Shown: positions 39,301-51,807 of the stretch, piece after piece
Position numbering within the stretch: the first letter of the stretch is position 1
Layout: the number at the start of each line of letters is the position of its first letter
Assembly: GCA_009741485.1 (NCBI GenBank)
Contig: CM019229.1
Coordinates: forward strand, 2,693,175-2,757,174
DNA from: Malurus cyaneus samueli
Taxonomy: Eukaryota > Chordata > Aves > Passeriformes > Maluridae
Length of the DNA: 64,000 nt
Reading direction: 5' to 3'
Translations under genes and position numbers: made by a program
The notes under the pieces: generated by a model
Seen by the model: only the letters and a program-made list of their open reading frames with translations
The model's database searches: none
What the model was told of the DNA's origin: nothing

Positions 39301-42300
39301 CCCAGCATGCATAAGTGCTACCAGCTGGATGACATGCATATTATTTTACTCTCACATTCTTATTGACTACTCAAGTTCTGCTTGCCCTGAAAATCCTTTT
39401 TAGATTTCATCAGCACGTTATCACATTTCTCTCTCTATACTTCACGTGCTTGATTTATCTGGTATTGGCATAAAGTTATTCGCTGAGGTCTTTTTGTCGG
39501 TGAAAAGTAATTCTTCATACAATATTTCTCAGATTATTGGGACTCTGGGTGATGCAGCAAATATTTCGTAGTTACATTAGAAATTTCTGTTGGGTTTATA
39601 GGCCATGGTTTTCAAATGATAAATGTTTTCTTAACTTTATTTTCTTAACAATTATTACCCACATAGGTCCATGGCATCCTCGTAGGCCCTCTTCCCATGG
39701 AATGAAGTGGGATGATGCAAAGGCTGATAAAGAACGGTCGGATGAAGAACGAGTTGATTTTCATATTTAAGAAAAAAAGCTCATTTGGAGATAGAACACT
39801 CAGGGGCTTACAATCTATAAATTTCTTTCATAGCTTTTTGGCTCGACCTGCAGAAATACTTTAATAGGTGAGGAAAAAATTCCTACACTTATGCCCAAAG
39901 GCTGCTAGAAAAATGTTGCGAATTCTAGCTGTCCTCATTCAAGTTAAATTTCAAAAGTCCTGATAGCTTCTGTCTGAAGAAGTTCAGTTATAACTCGTTT
40001 TCTACTTATGATTCGCGCTTTAAATTAATTATACCAGTATTCTCTCCATAGGGACAAACCAACAGTGGCACACTCGAGCTTGAGGAGTGGATCAAGTGAA
40101 ATATCTCTCTCGAAGTGGTAGTGATTTCTATGCTCTTTTATATCTCTTCTGGACGCCTATATCAAGCAGGCCCTAGAGAGATCTTCCCCAATGCGGCCTT
40201 AAAGCTTTTTCGACTTTCACCATAAGAAATGCATTTGTGCTATTTGGTGCAATGGGCTCACGTGTGAAAGGAGAGTTCAGATATTATTTCCATAAGAATA
40301 AAGCATATCCTATATTTTGAATATTGTCTCTGCCATTTCCAACCTTATTTGTGCTACTTTCATGAGGAAAAGGACGGCTAGAAGAGTATACGTTTTTCTA
40401 TGTTTATGAGGGGGAAGGGCAAAAAAAAAAAAAAAAAAAAAATCACTTTTCCACGCCAATAGTTACAGTTGTTAAACAAACAGGTGGAATTATTGATGAG
40501 AATTCAGATTTCTTGGGCAATAGGCGAGACAGTTTTTACATGTAGTAGAGATCTAGCTGGTAAGTACTCTTACGACCATGGGCTGAAAGTAGTTCTTCCA
40601 CACTATCAGTTCGCAAGAATAGGGTCTCTCACTTGTTAGTCTGAAGCCAAGTATACTCCATCACATTATTCTATACTACATGATATTTACCTTTCATCAA
40701 TAACTATTAGGGTGCCCTTGAATTGTATATTAAATAAATAAATAATATCTACATTAGCTTAATAAATTCACTTATTCATTTTACTTTGATATATTTTATT
40801 ATTCACGAATCTCCCTCATCAGCTCTTAGAGACTGAACAATGCCTATTAGTCCATATACCGGCAAATGATTTGCTTATTTGATTATATATCTCCTGCTCA
40901 TTTGAGTCGCAGTGATAGTAATCCTTATTAAGTCTAAGCTCCACCATCAGCTCTTGCTAATTTGAGAATCCCTAATGCGCGCTTCTGGTTTTCTGCATTG
41001 CCTATACAATAGTCGATAATCATCAAACTTCTTATTATCATTAGTTTCTAAAGCTCATGTGATCCGGGAAGTAGTAATGAGTGAAGATTGTCTACTATGA
41101 AAATTTATTTTAATAGAGTTATGCCAACTACATGTGCGTTTCAAAACAGGCTCTAGATCAGTTGTAACTGATGACCCCTCGATGATCGGAGACACAGACT
41201 TGCAGTACTATTTAGGGTCCATAGATATAACATAAAATATTTGCTTTCTAAAGTGACTTATGGTAATATTTTGGAATGATATTATTAATAATACACAAGG
41301 TAATAGACTCTTCCTCTCAGCATGGTTCTCTATCTCATAATTAGAGCTAGAGCTGAGATTTTTTCTATGTGTTACTCCACACCAAGCTGATAGAGTTCTC
41401 ATTACTCGGATGAAGATATTCCTCTTTCTTGGACTGCCTGCGAAACGAAATCAATCGAGCATTGCGGAAGAGAGTGAACCCTCCCAAAAACCCGCAAATT
41501 TGGCAGTTAGAGGAAACACGTGAGAGGACTTTTTTAGCATTAAAGGAGTCCAAGCCTAAGTAATTATCAAATGAGTGAGAGATGACTGCCAAGTCTCCAG
41601 CTCCTAGGCTGGATATGGAATCATCAAGTGGACATTGTCAACCTAAATGGCATTTTTGGCTAGAGCGTGCTTACTTAGAATATAATGTGAGAGCTAAAAT
41701 ATGAGAGTATAATAATAGCGTGCAGCTCGAACCCTCAATACTGTACACTACATGCAACAATAGACATTCTTTCCCTCATAATACCGTACATACTGGGCCG
41801 AATTTTCCTATTACTTACTCAAGATTTCTATTAACATACTTTAAAACAAGTTTCCTATGTTTTCGCTTTAAACCCCTGGCCTAGCTTTGATACCATCGCT
41901 TTCAAATTAAGGTACTTATAAAAAGTCTTCGCTGTAAATTAAGACCCTTGCTAGTGTGATTCACTTCCCCGTCACGATTGCACTGCGGCAGATCTCACAT
42001 GGATAATCATGTGACCGTCTTAGTGATCACTCTCGGATGTACCTATGTTGGTGTAGCTCACATATTTACCTCAAAGGAGACCCACTCGTTTTCTCACTCT
42101 CTCTTCTATCGTGTCTCATACTCATCCTGTCTGCGATTTACGTGTGATCACAAAAGATCCAATAACATATTCTTGATTATTAAAATATATATATTTGCCC
42201 CTCATTTTCTTTTGCACTCTGAGATTTGATAACGAACCATCCGACTCCCGCTTGGGTTAAGCGGATCGTGACAACAAGTAAACCTATGATAGCATCTTTG

Positions 42301-45300
42301 TTTATAATCCACTGATATTTCATAGTTGAATTGGAACACTTGGGTCAGAAGGTTAGTAAGAAATGCATCCTGGATAAACTTCCAATGTGATAAGAGATGA
42401 CTCCCAGTAGGAGAATTTCCAGAAGGAGCTAATACTTTTTCAAGGGGGAGAAAGAGAAATCAATGAATAAATGTACTTCATGCACGAGGGAGAAAATATG
42501 ATTGCTCTGTGGCTTCTCGTTTCTCTTACTTGAACTCAATGTCACTTGGAGTCGCGTGAGGGACGGATTCTTGTCTGGAAAGAAATGGTCACTCTTTCAA
42601 GTCACTTGAAAAAATATTTACGGAATTCAAGAGATTTAGATAGATTAAAACAGGACTCCCTTGTTTTGGTTACGTGTGTCATACTCCGGGATAAAAAAAA
42701 TGAAACTATAGGGAAAAGAAAAAAAAAAACAACAAATAATCGCGAAAATATATAGACAAAAAAATCCCGCAAAACAACCAAAAATATAGAATATAATAGA
42801 ATACACGCAAAACAACATAAGCGACATATACACACATACAACAAGACTCCTTAATATAATAAGCTCACATAAAAGAAAACCACACTAGACAAAAAGAAAA
42901 GACATGACGCCTCATTTATACACATATCCCATACAGGCTTATTGTTTCAATGTGATGTTAAAAAGACTAAAGTATTTATTACCAAATGTCGATATTTTTC
43001 CAATGTAGTTCCTGGAACTGTTCAGGCGTTCAGAGGTTCGATTCTGGACCACTTGGTGATCACATAGCTGAGTGGCTTTGCTGGCGCTTAGCCATCCTGA
43101 AGCCAGGGATGTCGTTCTTCTGCTACGCATGTATAGTTCTCTCCTTCTGGGTACGACTATTAATAGGACGAGCCAACCATGTTTCGCAGCTCAAGATCAC
43201 TCAGCTCAGACATGCCGGCATGTCTTGTCTCTCGCCAACAGAAACAGACCACAGATATACGAGAGATGGCTTCTCCATATAATATTCACGCGCTGATCTA
43301 TAGCCAGTGTCTCTATTATGCTAGTGGAGAGTTGCACATTTCTTGAGCGGATTATCACACTTTAAATACGCAGTGACACATACATACTGTTTAGTACCCA
43401 TATATACACATGAATAGGTACTCTCGACAATTTCTAGTCGGGTGTCACAAAAACAACTTGTGGTAATATTTTGTAGGTCACAGCTCCCAATTTTTAGTTT
43501 GATTTCTGGAGTCTCGTTATGGATGACCTAAAAACATAAACTATTTCTAAAGTCCCTTATTGGGTGGCCAATGAGCTTGACTATTCTTTAATGATATTGA
43601 GGGGTGTTGGACAGGGTCATTTTCTCTTTGTGATGGATGAGACTCTTCAATAAAGGACCTTGGATATGAAACTAACGTGCAGGCACATTCCACCACAGGG
43701 AACCTTCTCCCTTCTCTCTTTGGTGGAACTTCATCAAGGTGTGAGAACTACCTTAACCTGGATGCTGCGTTTGTAAGGAACGAAAGACAAGGCACAGATG
43801 AGAAGGTGAGCGAGGAGTTGAGTTAGTGTTGGGATATGGAGACATCTGCGTGTTCGGCAGCACACGCGGAAGTTAAAACTCCATTGTGTTCTCTGCCTTG
43901 CTGCGCTTATCTGGCTCTGACGCGCAAGTATAATTCCAGGAAAGGAGTACACTCTACGTTTAGTGTAGTTATGGTGGAAGATATACACAACTTAACTTTA
44001 TTGTCTCTCTTTTCTCATCATGGCCATGTGTTTATATCTATTAAGCCTACTATCTGATATCATGTGACTGGTCCTCGTCAGGGAACTTCTCTCACAGCTC
44101 GCCAATCATATAGCCAGATTAGCCCAGCTAGGATGTGTCCATCCTTGTTTCAGATCACTAGCATTTAGGTTGTTTCTCGCACTATCATTTTAACTCTGAA
44201 GCATTTTCACACATACATGGATCAGCCTTTAGTTCCAGCCTGGATTAAAACAATAGTTACAAATTAACAAATTTACAATTCTGTTGAGTGTTTAAGAAAT
44301 TCCGTTTCTACTGAATCAGAAAGGGTAGGTTACAAAGGGAAAGGTAAGACTTGAAAGCGCTGCTGATATCTCAGTTTGAGAAGGTTTAGGAACCATACCT
44401 CATATGTGTTTAACATAGTACACAATTGATACAGCTCTGACTTCCGCGTATCTCCACACAATTATGGTTTGAGTTGCACGAAGTTACATTCAGTGGTACA
44501 TCAGCTCATGATCTCCCCTGAATTAACAGTCCTAAGGAAGATAATATGGTCACTTTGAATGTGGTTAAGCGTCTGGTGTATAGACATGAAGCATCTTTTT
44601 TTCCATCATGACCCGAGTAGAAGCAATTGACAAGCCGACATTTATACTATGAAATGTGCCTATTGGGTCTATCCAAAAAGTTGTATGGATGGCCCAAGGG
44701 AAGGTAATGGGCCGAGTGATTCGACGTTACAAAGGCTTAGCACTTTGTGCCACAAAAAGCTACAGTTTTTGGTCCGCGCAAACTCTCCAAAGATCATCGC
44801 TCGGCGATATAGTTATTTTTTTAGAAGAGTGCTCAATGTTGTCAATGGACTTTGATGTTCATATGTTTCCCCAGTCGTCTATAGACGTATTGGAGCTGTA
44901 TGCTTCACTAGAATGATTTAGAAGATATACTGTCCTACACCGTACACTTGGGCTCTATATAGTGCCAGCTCGTACCCTTAGATATCTATCTGGTATTGTG
45001 GAAATATACAGAATGATAGTAAGTATAATACACATCCGTAATTACGCTTTTCTTGTGCAGTTATATAAAGGGGAGCTCACTTTGTGAATAATATGCTTAC
45101 GATCTACATTAGACATAGGGAGAGAGGGTGTGTCTGGCAAGCTGGATTCCTAGGGTGTCCAAAAATAACCACAGCATGCGGCTCGTGGTAAAGGATAGGT
45201 GTTAATGACATCTCAATCCTATGTGGTCAAACCTGGAGCAGGTCGCGGAACAGCCATTTCCTCTCATTGCCCATGGATAATCTCGCAAAACAGCTCCTGG

Positions 45301-46769
45301 TGGTGGGTATAGAGGGATTCATTATGTTAAGGATTTTTAAGGTTTATGGACCAGTGGCAGGGAAATGGTTCCAAGGATTTTTGAGGTAATACTTGAGTAA
45401 AGGATTTGCAGGGGGCAAATGTGTTCAGATGCCTCAGAATTTTTGAATTATTTACTCGTATAAATTGTGTTCCACTGGACTATAAAAATTATCACAATTC
45501 TCATAGAATGGCTATAATAACCCTTATAAATCCCTGACTGGTTTAAGGATTCTCTTGCTGGGAATGGGCAGCAATTTTACTTTCTATATTCAAATATGCA
45601 TTAAAAGCTTGCTCATTGTTTGAAAAAACAAATAATGAAACCAACAAAATAGAGAAAAATAACTACACAACAAAGAAGGAGATGCACGTATGATTCTCAG
45701 TAAGTGGGCGCGGTGACATTGCAGAAGCGACTCTGAGGCACAGAGTCTGGAGGTTTGATGCTCAGGGCAGAGAAGTGTAACAGAGAGATCATTAGGCGTA
45801 GTGTGGCGTGGTAGGAAAGCGGTATAACCACTCACATATATTACAATACTTGAGAATTCTGTAAGGCTGGGCTAACACATATGTGCTTCTTCTTAAACAC
45901 TGAAAAAGTGTAGTTTCTTCTCCGAATGGTGTATATAGAAAACGTTCCAATTATTTCATGGAGAATAGATCATCTCTTCGTCTTGACTATCAGGTCCAAC
46001 ACTCATTGGAAAACAAAATAGTAGGATATCAGATTCCAGTCTGTAATCATCTCTTCAACACGCGCATGACCTGGTTAGGCTCATCCTTTCTCTATGGTGG
46101 TAATGTGTGATCGGAAGTGGCTAAAAATGCGTATGATGCAGAAATACACTAGTGTTAAGCGCGTTCGTTTTCGAGGGTGTGATCAAGTGTAGTGTTTGCA
46201 ATATTTATCATCGTATTCCTAAGCTGTTCTACATTCACTGTATTTGTGCTACTTGTTGGGACCTACAGGATAAGATCTAATTTCATTGAGTTAAATTTAT
46301 CGATGGAGTGTCAGGGTGCATTAGTGTAGCCTTAAAAGCTATTTGGGAATTTAACTTAGGCTTGGACCATTGTAACTTTAGGAATCGTATAGCATAATCT
46401 TAGATATAGCCATTGTGACTAAATCTTTAGTAGATTTTTCTCCATTTTATCGGGCTATAGTTGAAGATTCCATTCCATTTGAGGAGAAGTTAAGCTGTAA
46501 TAACACTAGCCTTTGTAATAGACCTAAGGTGTTAGGTCCATCAGGAAAGGATACCTGCCATTCTGATTTCCTTAGTTTTCTTTTTTTTCTTAATATTGTC
46601 ACCTGTCTGGTTATTTGTAACTTCCTCGCTTTTGTATAGTAAATAGACACTGATATTCTTTATATTATCCCGCCAATGGTAAGCCGCGCACTCGTATGGA
46701 GATAATATCAGTAGCTCCAGAAAAAGCGCATATTCTCGTCTGCAGTAACCCAATTTGCTGCGCAATGGT

Positions 46770-47995
46770 GAAAAGTTGCATTCTGCTCTGTTTCCCTTTT
46801 GGAACTGATTATTCCCATGGTAATGTTTTCCTTGGGGAGATAGCTTAGAGTGACTGACTGAAATGGATATATTGTACTGCTCTGCCTCAGTTTTTTCGGC
46901 CTTCTAGCTGTATATAATAGCATATTGAGATATCAATGACCCGATTATATCATTCTACGACTTAATGTAATATAATGCTGGTATATGGATCCGCAGACAT
47001 GTTCCTTTGTCACTCTCGCCGAAGAATGGTTACACTATATTAAGTTTCACTGTTTTCTCTCCTAATCTTTTAACGGTGTGTATTCTACTTCTTGTGAGGC
47101 GCTAGGTAGATAGGTGATTATATGATATTGATAGCAACTCATTCGCTCCTATGAGTTTCTTCACACTCAGTGTAAGTCGAACCAGATATTAGCGACTAGT
47201 GCTAGCTGATTAATATATACATATTGATTTTTGTATATCTCTTTGTAAAAAACAGCAATGAGAGTATTTTTTGAAATTTAAGATTTATAACTTTCTCTCA
47301 GCCAACTATAAACTTTTAGAAGTGTTTTCCCTTGGGGAAAAGCTGAGTGATTTTCCTTTCTCTGTGTGTACTATACCAAATATTGAAATCTGAGGAGAGT
47401 TCAAGACTGATTTTTCCATATGGATATGGTCCACTCTAGTTCTTATTGGGAACTATGCAATGTGCTGATGATATGTCTTCTCCTATTTTCTTATCTTACA
47501 CAATAACCTGGGACTCTGCAATAACAAGAGCTATCTTTCCCGCCCGCGTTCCATATAGAAGATGGATATCCAAAGGCTTACTCGGATAGCGGATATTTTC
47601 TCAAGTGTTCCTCACTGTGTACTTCTCCCTGTTGGTGGAAAATAGCTATTTTACCCCATTTTTCCTGGAAACTCTGATTTTATTCCCCATTTCTTGTAGA
47701 AATAAGCTGATTTTCCCCCATTTTCCCTTGGAAAAAAATCTGATTTTGTCTCCATTTGCTTTGGGAAAAGCTGATTCATGCCCCATGTTTCCTGGGAAAA
47801 CCTGATTTTTCCCCATTTCCTCTGGGAAAAGCTGATTTTTCCTCGAGTTTCCTTTGGAAATGATTCTCTCTTTGGAAAAGCTGATTTTTCCTCGGTCTTA
47901 AACGATTTTCTTGGTTTCCGGGAAAGCTGATTCTGCCCCATTTTTCCTGGGGAAAAGCCTAGATTTTTCCCCGATTTCCTTGGGAAAAACCGATT
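46770..47995 (+). repeat. Noisy copy of the ~31-bp minisatellite upstream of e37a
   Basis: GGGAAAAGCTGATTTTTCC units are clear from about 47640 to 47995 and scattered before that (46780, 47325). The array is less regular than at 10620-11590 because of errors. Confidence 0.85.
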
Positions 47996-48043
47996 CCTGC
48001 CGGATTTCAGCTGTCGTAACCTGTGCCCGTTTTCCCTTTCCAG

Positions 48044-48142
48044 TTGCCGCATTCATTATAAGGATATGTACAATTATGTTACGTGTAATTGCTCCACCCC
48101 TGGGCTTTAGGAAAGAAGTGCCCTCAATAGGGTGCCTACAAG
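48044..48142 (+). pseudogene. CACNA1B: Frameshifted copy of exon 37a
   Basis: The exon is recognisable end to end, with acceptor TTTCCAG and donor GTTTGG, but is 99 nt instead of 97. Extra bases occur in ACAATTATGTTACG, GGGCTTTAGG and CCTCAATAGG, and one G is missing from GGTGCCTAC. The first full codons TGCCGC are the same as in the clean copy, so the Cys for Gly change is not contradicted here. It cannot be translated as it stands. Confidence 0.9.
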
Positions 48143-49022
48143 GTTTGGAATCTCAGAGATCCCTTCCGAGCATCTCTAGCCCTGATTCCTGCTCCTTTCT
48201 TTATCCCTCTTTTCCCTCCCCGAGTGCAAATGCAAACGGCGGAGAAAAGAAATCGCGACGTTGATGAATCCCTTGCCTGAAAAAAAACAAGGATGAGTGG
48301 ACTGAACGTGCTCCTTTTCCTCCGTGCATCCTTACCCCGTTTGTCCTCCCACACCTCAGCTGGCTGGGCCAGGCAGTTTTATGAGACAGTGAACCCTCCA
48401 GCTTCCATCCTCCGAACCTAGGCTCCAGGCAGGAAAATGTTGGGGAAAGCTTTCCCAGCTCCCAATATATTCCAGAAAAAAAGGCACCCCAATGTTCCCG
48501 GCGAGCAGCAGTTTGTTTGGGATTGAGGGGTATTGCTGTTCCAGGACTGAATGAGCATTTTCCCTTTCCTGAGCTGGAAAATCCCTGGATCTGGGCAGGT
48601 GGTTGAGTGGGGAGAGGTGAGGGTGAGTTTTTCATGGTGCCACAGGCCAGAGGTTGTTTTAGGGGGCATGTTAAATTATGTCCCCAACGTTGTGTGGTGG
48701 ATACTCCACAGGGAAGCTCCTGCTCATGCACAGGTGGGGTGTTTGGTGTGACTTGGGAGCCCAGGTGGTGGATTATGGGACAGATCTCACTGAGAAATCA
48801 GCACAGGATGGGCTTCAGGGGACCAGCTAACAGCAGGGAATTTCTTGGCAAGCAGGGGTGAAGGAGAAGGGTGGAAACAGCCAGGCCAGAGTCTGGAGGC
48901 TTGGCTTGGTTGAAAAACAGGGAGAAAATGAAGGAGAAACAGATCCCCTTCCCACCAACTTGCGGCAGTGGCTGGGCTCTGTGTTTGGCTGGAAGCAGGG
49001 ATTGTGGCCAGAGTCCCAGCCT
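48143..49022 (+). other. CACNA1B: Second copy of the intron after e37a
   Basis: Matches 11723-12575 with scattered single-base indels and gradually becomes clean toward 49000, where reliable contig sequence seems to begin. Confidence 0.8.
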
Positions 49023-49460
49023 CCAGACTGGAATGGGAATAATCCCAGTCTGTCCCTCGGGTATTGGGATGGGAACATTCCCAGTCTGTCCCTGATATTG
49101 GGATGGGAATGGTCCCAGTTTGTCCCTGATACTGGAATGGGAACGGTCCCAGTCTGTCCCTGGTATTGGGATGGGAAGGTCAGTCTGTCCCTGATACTGA
49201 AGGAACGGTCCCAGTCTGTCCCGATGGATGGGAATTCCCAGTCTGTCCCTCAGTCAGGATGGGAATGGTCCCAGTCTGTCCCTGATATTGGAATGGGAAC
49301 GGTCCCAGTCTGTCCCTGGTATTGGGATGGGAATGGTCCCAGTTTGTCCCTCAGATCAGGATGGGAATGGTCCCAGTCTGTGCCTGATCTTGGAACAGGA
49401 ACAGTCCCAGTTTGTCCCTCAGCTCAGGATGGGAACAGTCCCAGTCTGCCCCCTAGCAAA
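49023..49460 (+). repeat. CACNA1B: ~34-bp minisatellite upstream of e37b
   Basis: About 12 units contain GGGA(A/T)(T/C)GGTCCCAGTCTGTCCC and a GATATTGG segment, with a period near 34. GGGAA...GGTCCC and GGGAC in neighbouring units can pair. It lies about 560 bases before e37b and exactly where the left contig stops matching. Several plus-strand frames (48858-49586, 49228-49860) translate the repeat and are rejected as genes. Confidence 0.93.
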
Positions 49461-50018
49461 CACCCCACAATTGGCTTCTCCCTCATCTCAACCCAAACCC
49501 ACAGTGCTGGTCCCTGGAAGGAAAGCTGGCACTTTGCTCCAGCCCTGTCCCATAACTCTGCCTCCCAGCCCTCCCTGGCATGGTGAACGGCTGGTTTGGG
49601 GGTCCATGGGGAACCCTCCTTCCCCACCCCACCAGAGCCAGCCAAACCCAGCCCTGCCACCCCTTCTCCCCCAAGGGACATCCATCATCCCCCAGGGGAC
49701 ATCCATCATCCCCCAGGGGGCATCCAGCATTCCCCATGGCCACGGGCCGTGTCCCTGCAGGAGGAGGAGACGTTGGGCACTGAACCACAGCAACAGAAGC
49801 GGATCCACCCTTCTCCCACCCCACCTCTTGAGTTTGATTTTGTTTGCCGGAGAAATCTGATTAACCAGATCTCTGTTTTCTTGTCTGCTTTCCCTTCTCT
49901 CTCCCTTTCATTTTTCCCACTGTGTTGCCTTTCCCCCCACCCGTTCCCCATTTTCCCCTCCCCAATCCTGTTGGATTTCTGTGTCCCGTTGCTTTTGCCT
50001 CGGTCGCTGCGGTGCCAG
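49461..50018 (+). other. CACNA1B: Intron before e37b
   Basis: C-rich intron with a small triplicated CATCCATCATCCCCCAGGG segment at 49679-49732. It ends in a pyrimidine-rich stretch from 49870 and the acceptor GCGGTGCCAG. Confidence 0.7.
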
Positions 50019-50115
50019 CGGGCGCATCAGTTACACAGACATGTATGAGATGCTGAGACACATGTCCCCACCTCTAGGCCTTGGGAAGAAATGCCCAGCT
50101 CGTGTTGCCTATAAG
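50019..50115 (+). CDS. CACNA1B: CACNA1B alternative exon 37b
   Basis: The 97-nt exon completes a Cys codon and encodes [20 protein letters not shown], then [12 protein letters not shown], with donor GTAGAA. GRISY(N/T)DM(F/Y)EML(K/R)HMSPP...CPARVAYK is the constitutive e37b form of Cav2.2, part of the EF-hand and pre-IQ segment. It has the same length and phases as e37a, as expected for mutually exclusive exons. It is present only once in the window. The next exon in the gene should be exon 38, but downstream of here that exon is missing, and joining e37b directly to exon 39 would break the frame because exon 39 needs one preceding base. Confidence 0.97.
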
Positions 50116-50435
50116 GTAGAAACCCTCCCCAGGAGCTCCTGCCCAACCGCCAGCTTCTCGTGCCGTGGCTGAAGTGGGGTTTCTGTGGCCTTGGTGTTGT
50201 TCTTCTGGATTTTTCCTGGTGCTTTCTCTGCTTTCTGAGCGAGATTTTGGATATTCTGATTTTTTTTTTTTTTTAATAACTTTTTTCTGGTCTTTAAACT
50301 CTGGCACATCATGTTTGTGTTCCTGAATTTGTCTCCGCTTCTTTCAGGTTCCTCTCTCTTCTCTCTCTTTCTGCTTCCATTGAGGTTAATTTGGGGATGG
50401 TGGTTGCATCATGACCAGGTGCGTGTCCTCGTATT
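50116..50435 (+). other. CACNA1B: Intron after e37b
   Basis: Ordinary intron with a T run at about 50261-50275. It has no counterpart in the first block, which joins unmatched sequence to CR1 instead. Confidence 0.65.
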
Positions 50436-50905
50436 GGACAGCCGTGGGGGTCGGGCTCTGCTCCAGGGAACAGGGACAGGAGGAGAGGGAACGGCCTCAG
50501 GATAGGCCAGGTTGGATGTGATGAAAAATTTCTTCACTGGAACAATTCCTAAACCCTGGAAGAGGCTCCTCAGGGAGGCAGTGGAATCACCATCCCTGGA
50601 GGGATTTAAAACCCTACAGATGTGGATGTGGCACTCAGGGACATGGGTTAGGGGTGGCCTTGCAGTGCTGGGTCAGTGGTTGGACTCGATAATCTCACAC
50701 ATCTTCTCCATCATGAATGATTCCATGATTTTAAAATCTCTTCTATCCAGTCAGATGAAAACAGGGAAGAAAACCACTTTGACTTCACTCTGGTGTGTCA
50801 GGATTTGCTCACTGTCCTTGCCCATGGCAGGGGGTGGCACTGGGTGAGCTTTGAGGTCTTTTCCAACCCAAACCACTCTGGGATTCTGTGATTCCACGGG
50901 ATGAG
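50436..50905 (+). mobile_element. CR1 LINE 3' fragment (copy 2)
   Basis: GGGGTCGGGCTCTGCTCCAG, TTGGATGTGATGAAAAATTT, CACCATCCCTGGAGGGATTT, GGTTGGACTCGATAATC and a second CR1 tail, GGCAGGGGGTGGCACTGGGT with TTTTCCAACCCAAACCACTC, identify two adjacent CR1 3' pieces. Copy 1 (17925-18670) carries the same pieces with many errors. Confidence 0.85.
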
Positions 50906-51256
50906 CTCAGAGCTGGGCTCTGCTCCACCAGGATGAGCTCTCTGAGGCCAACAGAAGAGTTAAACGGGAGCAGAATCATTCCAACTAGGTCGGGGTGAAT
51001 TATTCATGGCAAATCATTTATTCACCCAACTCAGCCTCGTCTCCCACAGCAGCGCTCCACTGTCCCGAATTTATTCACGGCTGGGGATCATTCCCAGAGC
51101 AGCTCGTGTCCCAGAGGCTGATGGGGTGCTCTTAATAATTCAAACCCGTCGGGGTGCCAGTAGTTTTCCAGGCATTGTGTGCTCCTCTCCTGCTAACTTC
51201 GGATAAATGTGTCAGGGGAGAGGATTTAGGGTGCAGCAGCTTTTTCTGGGTCAGGC

Positions 51257-51807
51257 TAGGATCCCGGGATGAATTTTCCCCCTATTCCTCCACCACTTTC
51301 CCTCCCTGTCGGGACACTGCCCAAGGAGTTAGTTCCTGAGCAGAAACCCCGCAAAAACCGGCGGCTGGACGGGAATTTCCTCCTGCCACAAAGCTGTGGT
51401 TCCTGGTTAGCGCTGCCTTTGTTTGTGGCAATTAAAGCAGCCCCGGAGCTGCGGGGGGAGCGCACCGCCTGACCGCGCCCGGACCGCGCACCCCGCGCCG
51501 CCTCCCGACCCCGGCTCTAATCAGTTCCTCGCTCCTTATCAGCGCCGAGTTAATTAGGAGACTCCGGAGACAACGGCGCGGCTGCTGCCCCCGGGGCCCT
51601 CTCCTGCAGAAGCATTAACGAGCTCCAAATCCGCCTAATTAAATGCGGGGCTGCGGGAGGGATCCCCGCGCTCTGCCGGCACATCGGAGCGGGGACTCCA
51701 CCTGCTGCCGGCTGCTCTTCCTCAGCCGCCCCGGAGGGGACGAGGGCAGCCACAGGAGCTGGGGAGTCCTTCCCTGCCGGCTCGGGGCACCTGGGAAGGA
51801 TTTCCAC
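51257..51807. promoter_or_regulatory. GC-rich CpG-dense island with TAATTA-type motifs (copy 2)
   Basis: Identical to 19030-19580. Here it lies about 1.2 kb downstream of e37b, in what should be the true intronic position. Function is inferred only from composition and motif content. Confidence 0.4.

Larger units (their letters stand above)
31755..49000 (+). repeat. CACNA1B: Error-rich, inflated duplicate of 3170-12570
   Basis: Collinear anchors show this is a second copy of the upstream gene segment: 3421 with 32195, 4190 with 33597, 5150 with 35100, 6050 with 36290, 6550 with 37200, 7370 with 38550, 7810 with 39550, 9770 with 44515, 10220 with 45340, 11280 with 47650 and 11640 with 48058. 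The copy is almost twice as long, mostly through small insertions, some of CTCT and TAT type. Introns and exons are equally damaged, which is not how a pseudogene or a functional duplicate evolves. Accuracy improves after about 48000. Confidence 0.9.

Noticed and set aside
40000..45300. Apparent novel, gene-free AT-rich region
   Set aside because: Sparse anchors (about 39550, 44515, 45340) show it is the inflated noisy copy of about 7810-10220.
48858..49860. Long frames across the 34-bp array
   Set aside because: They are repeat translations ending in intron just before e37b.
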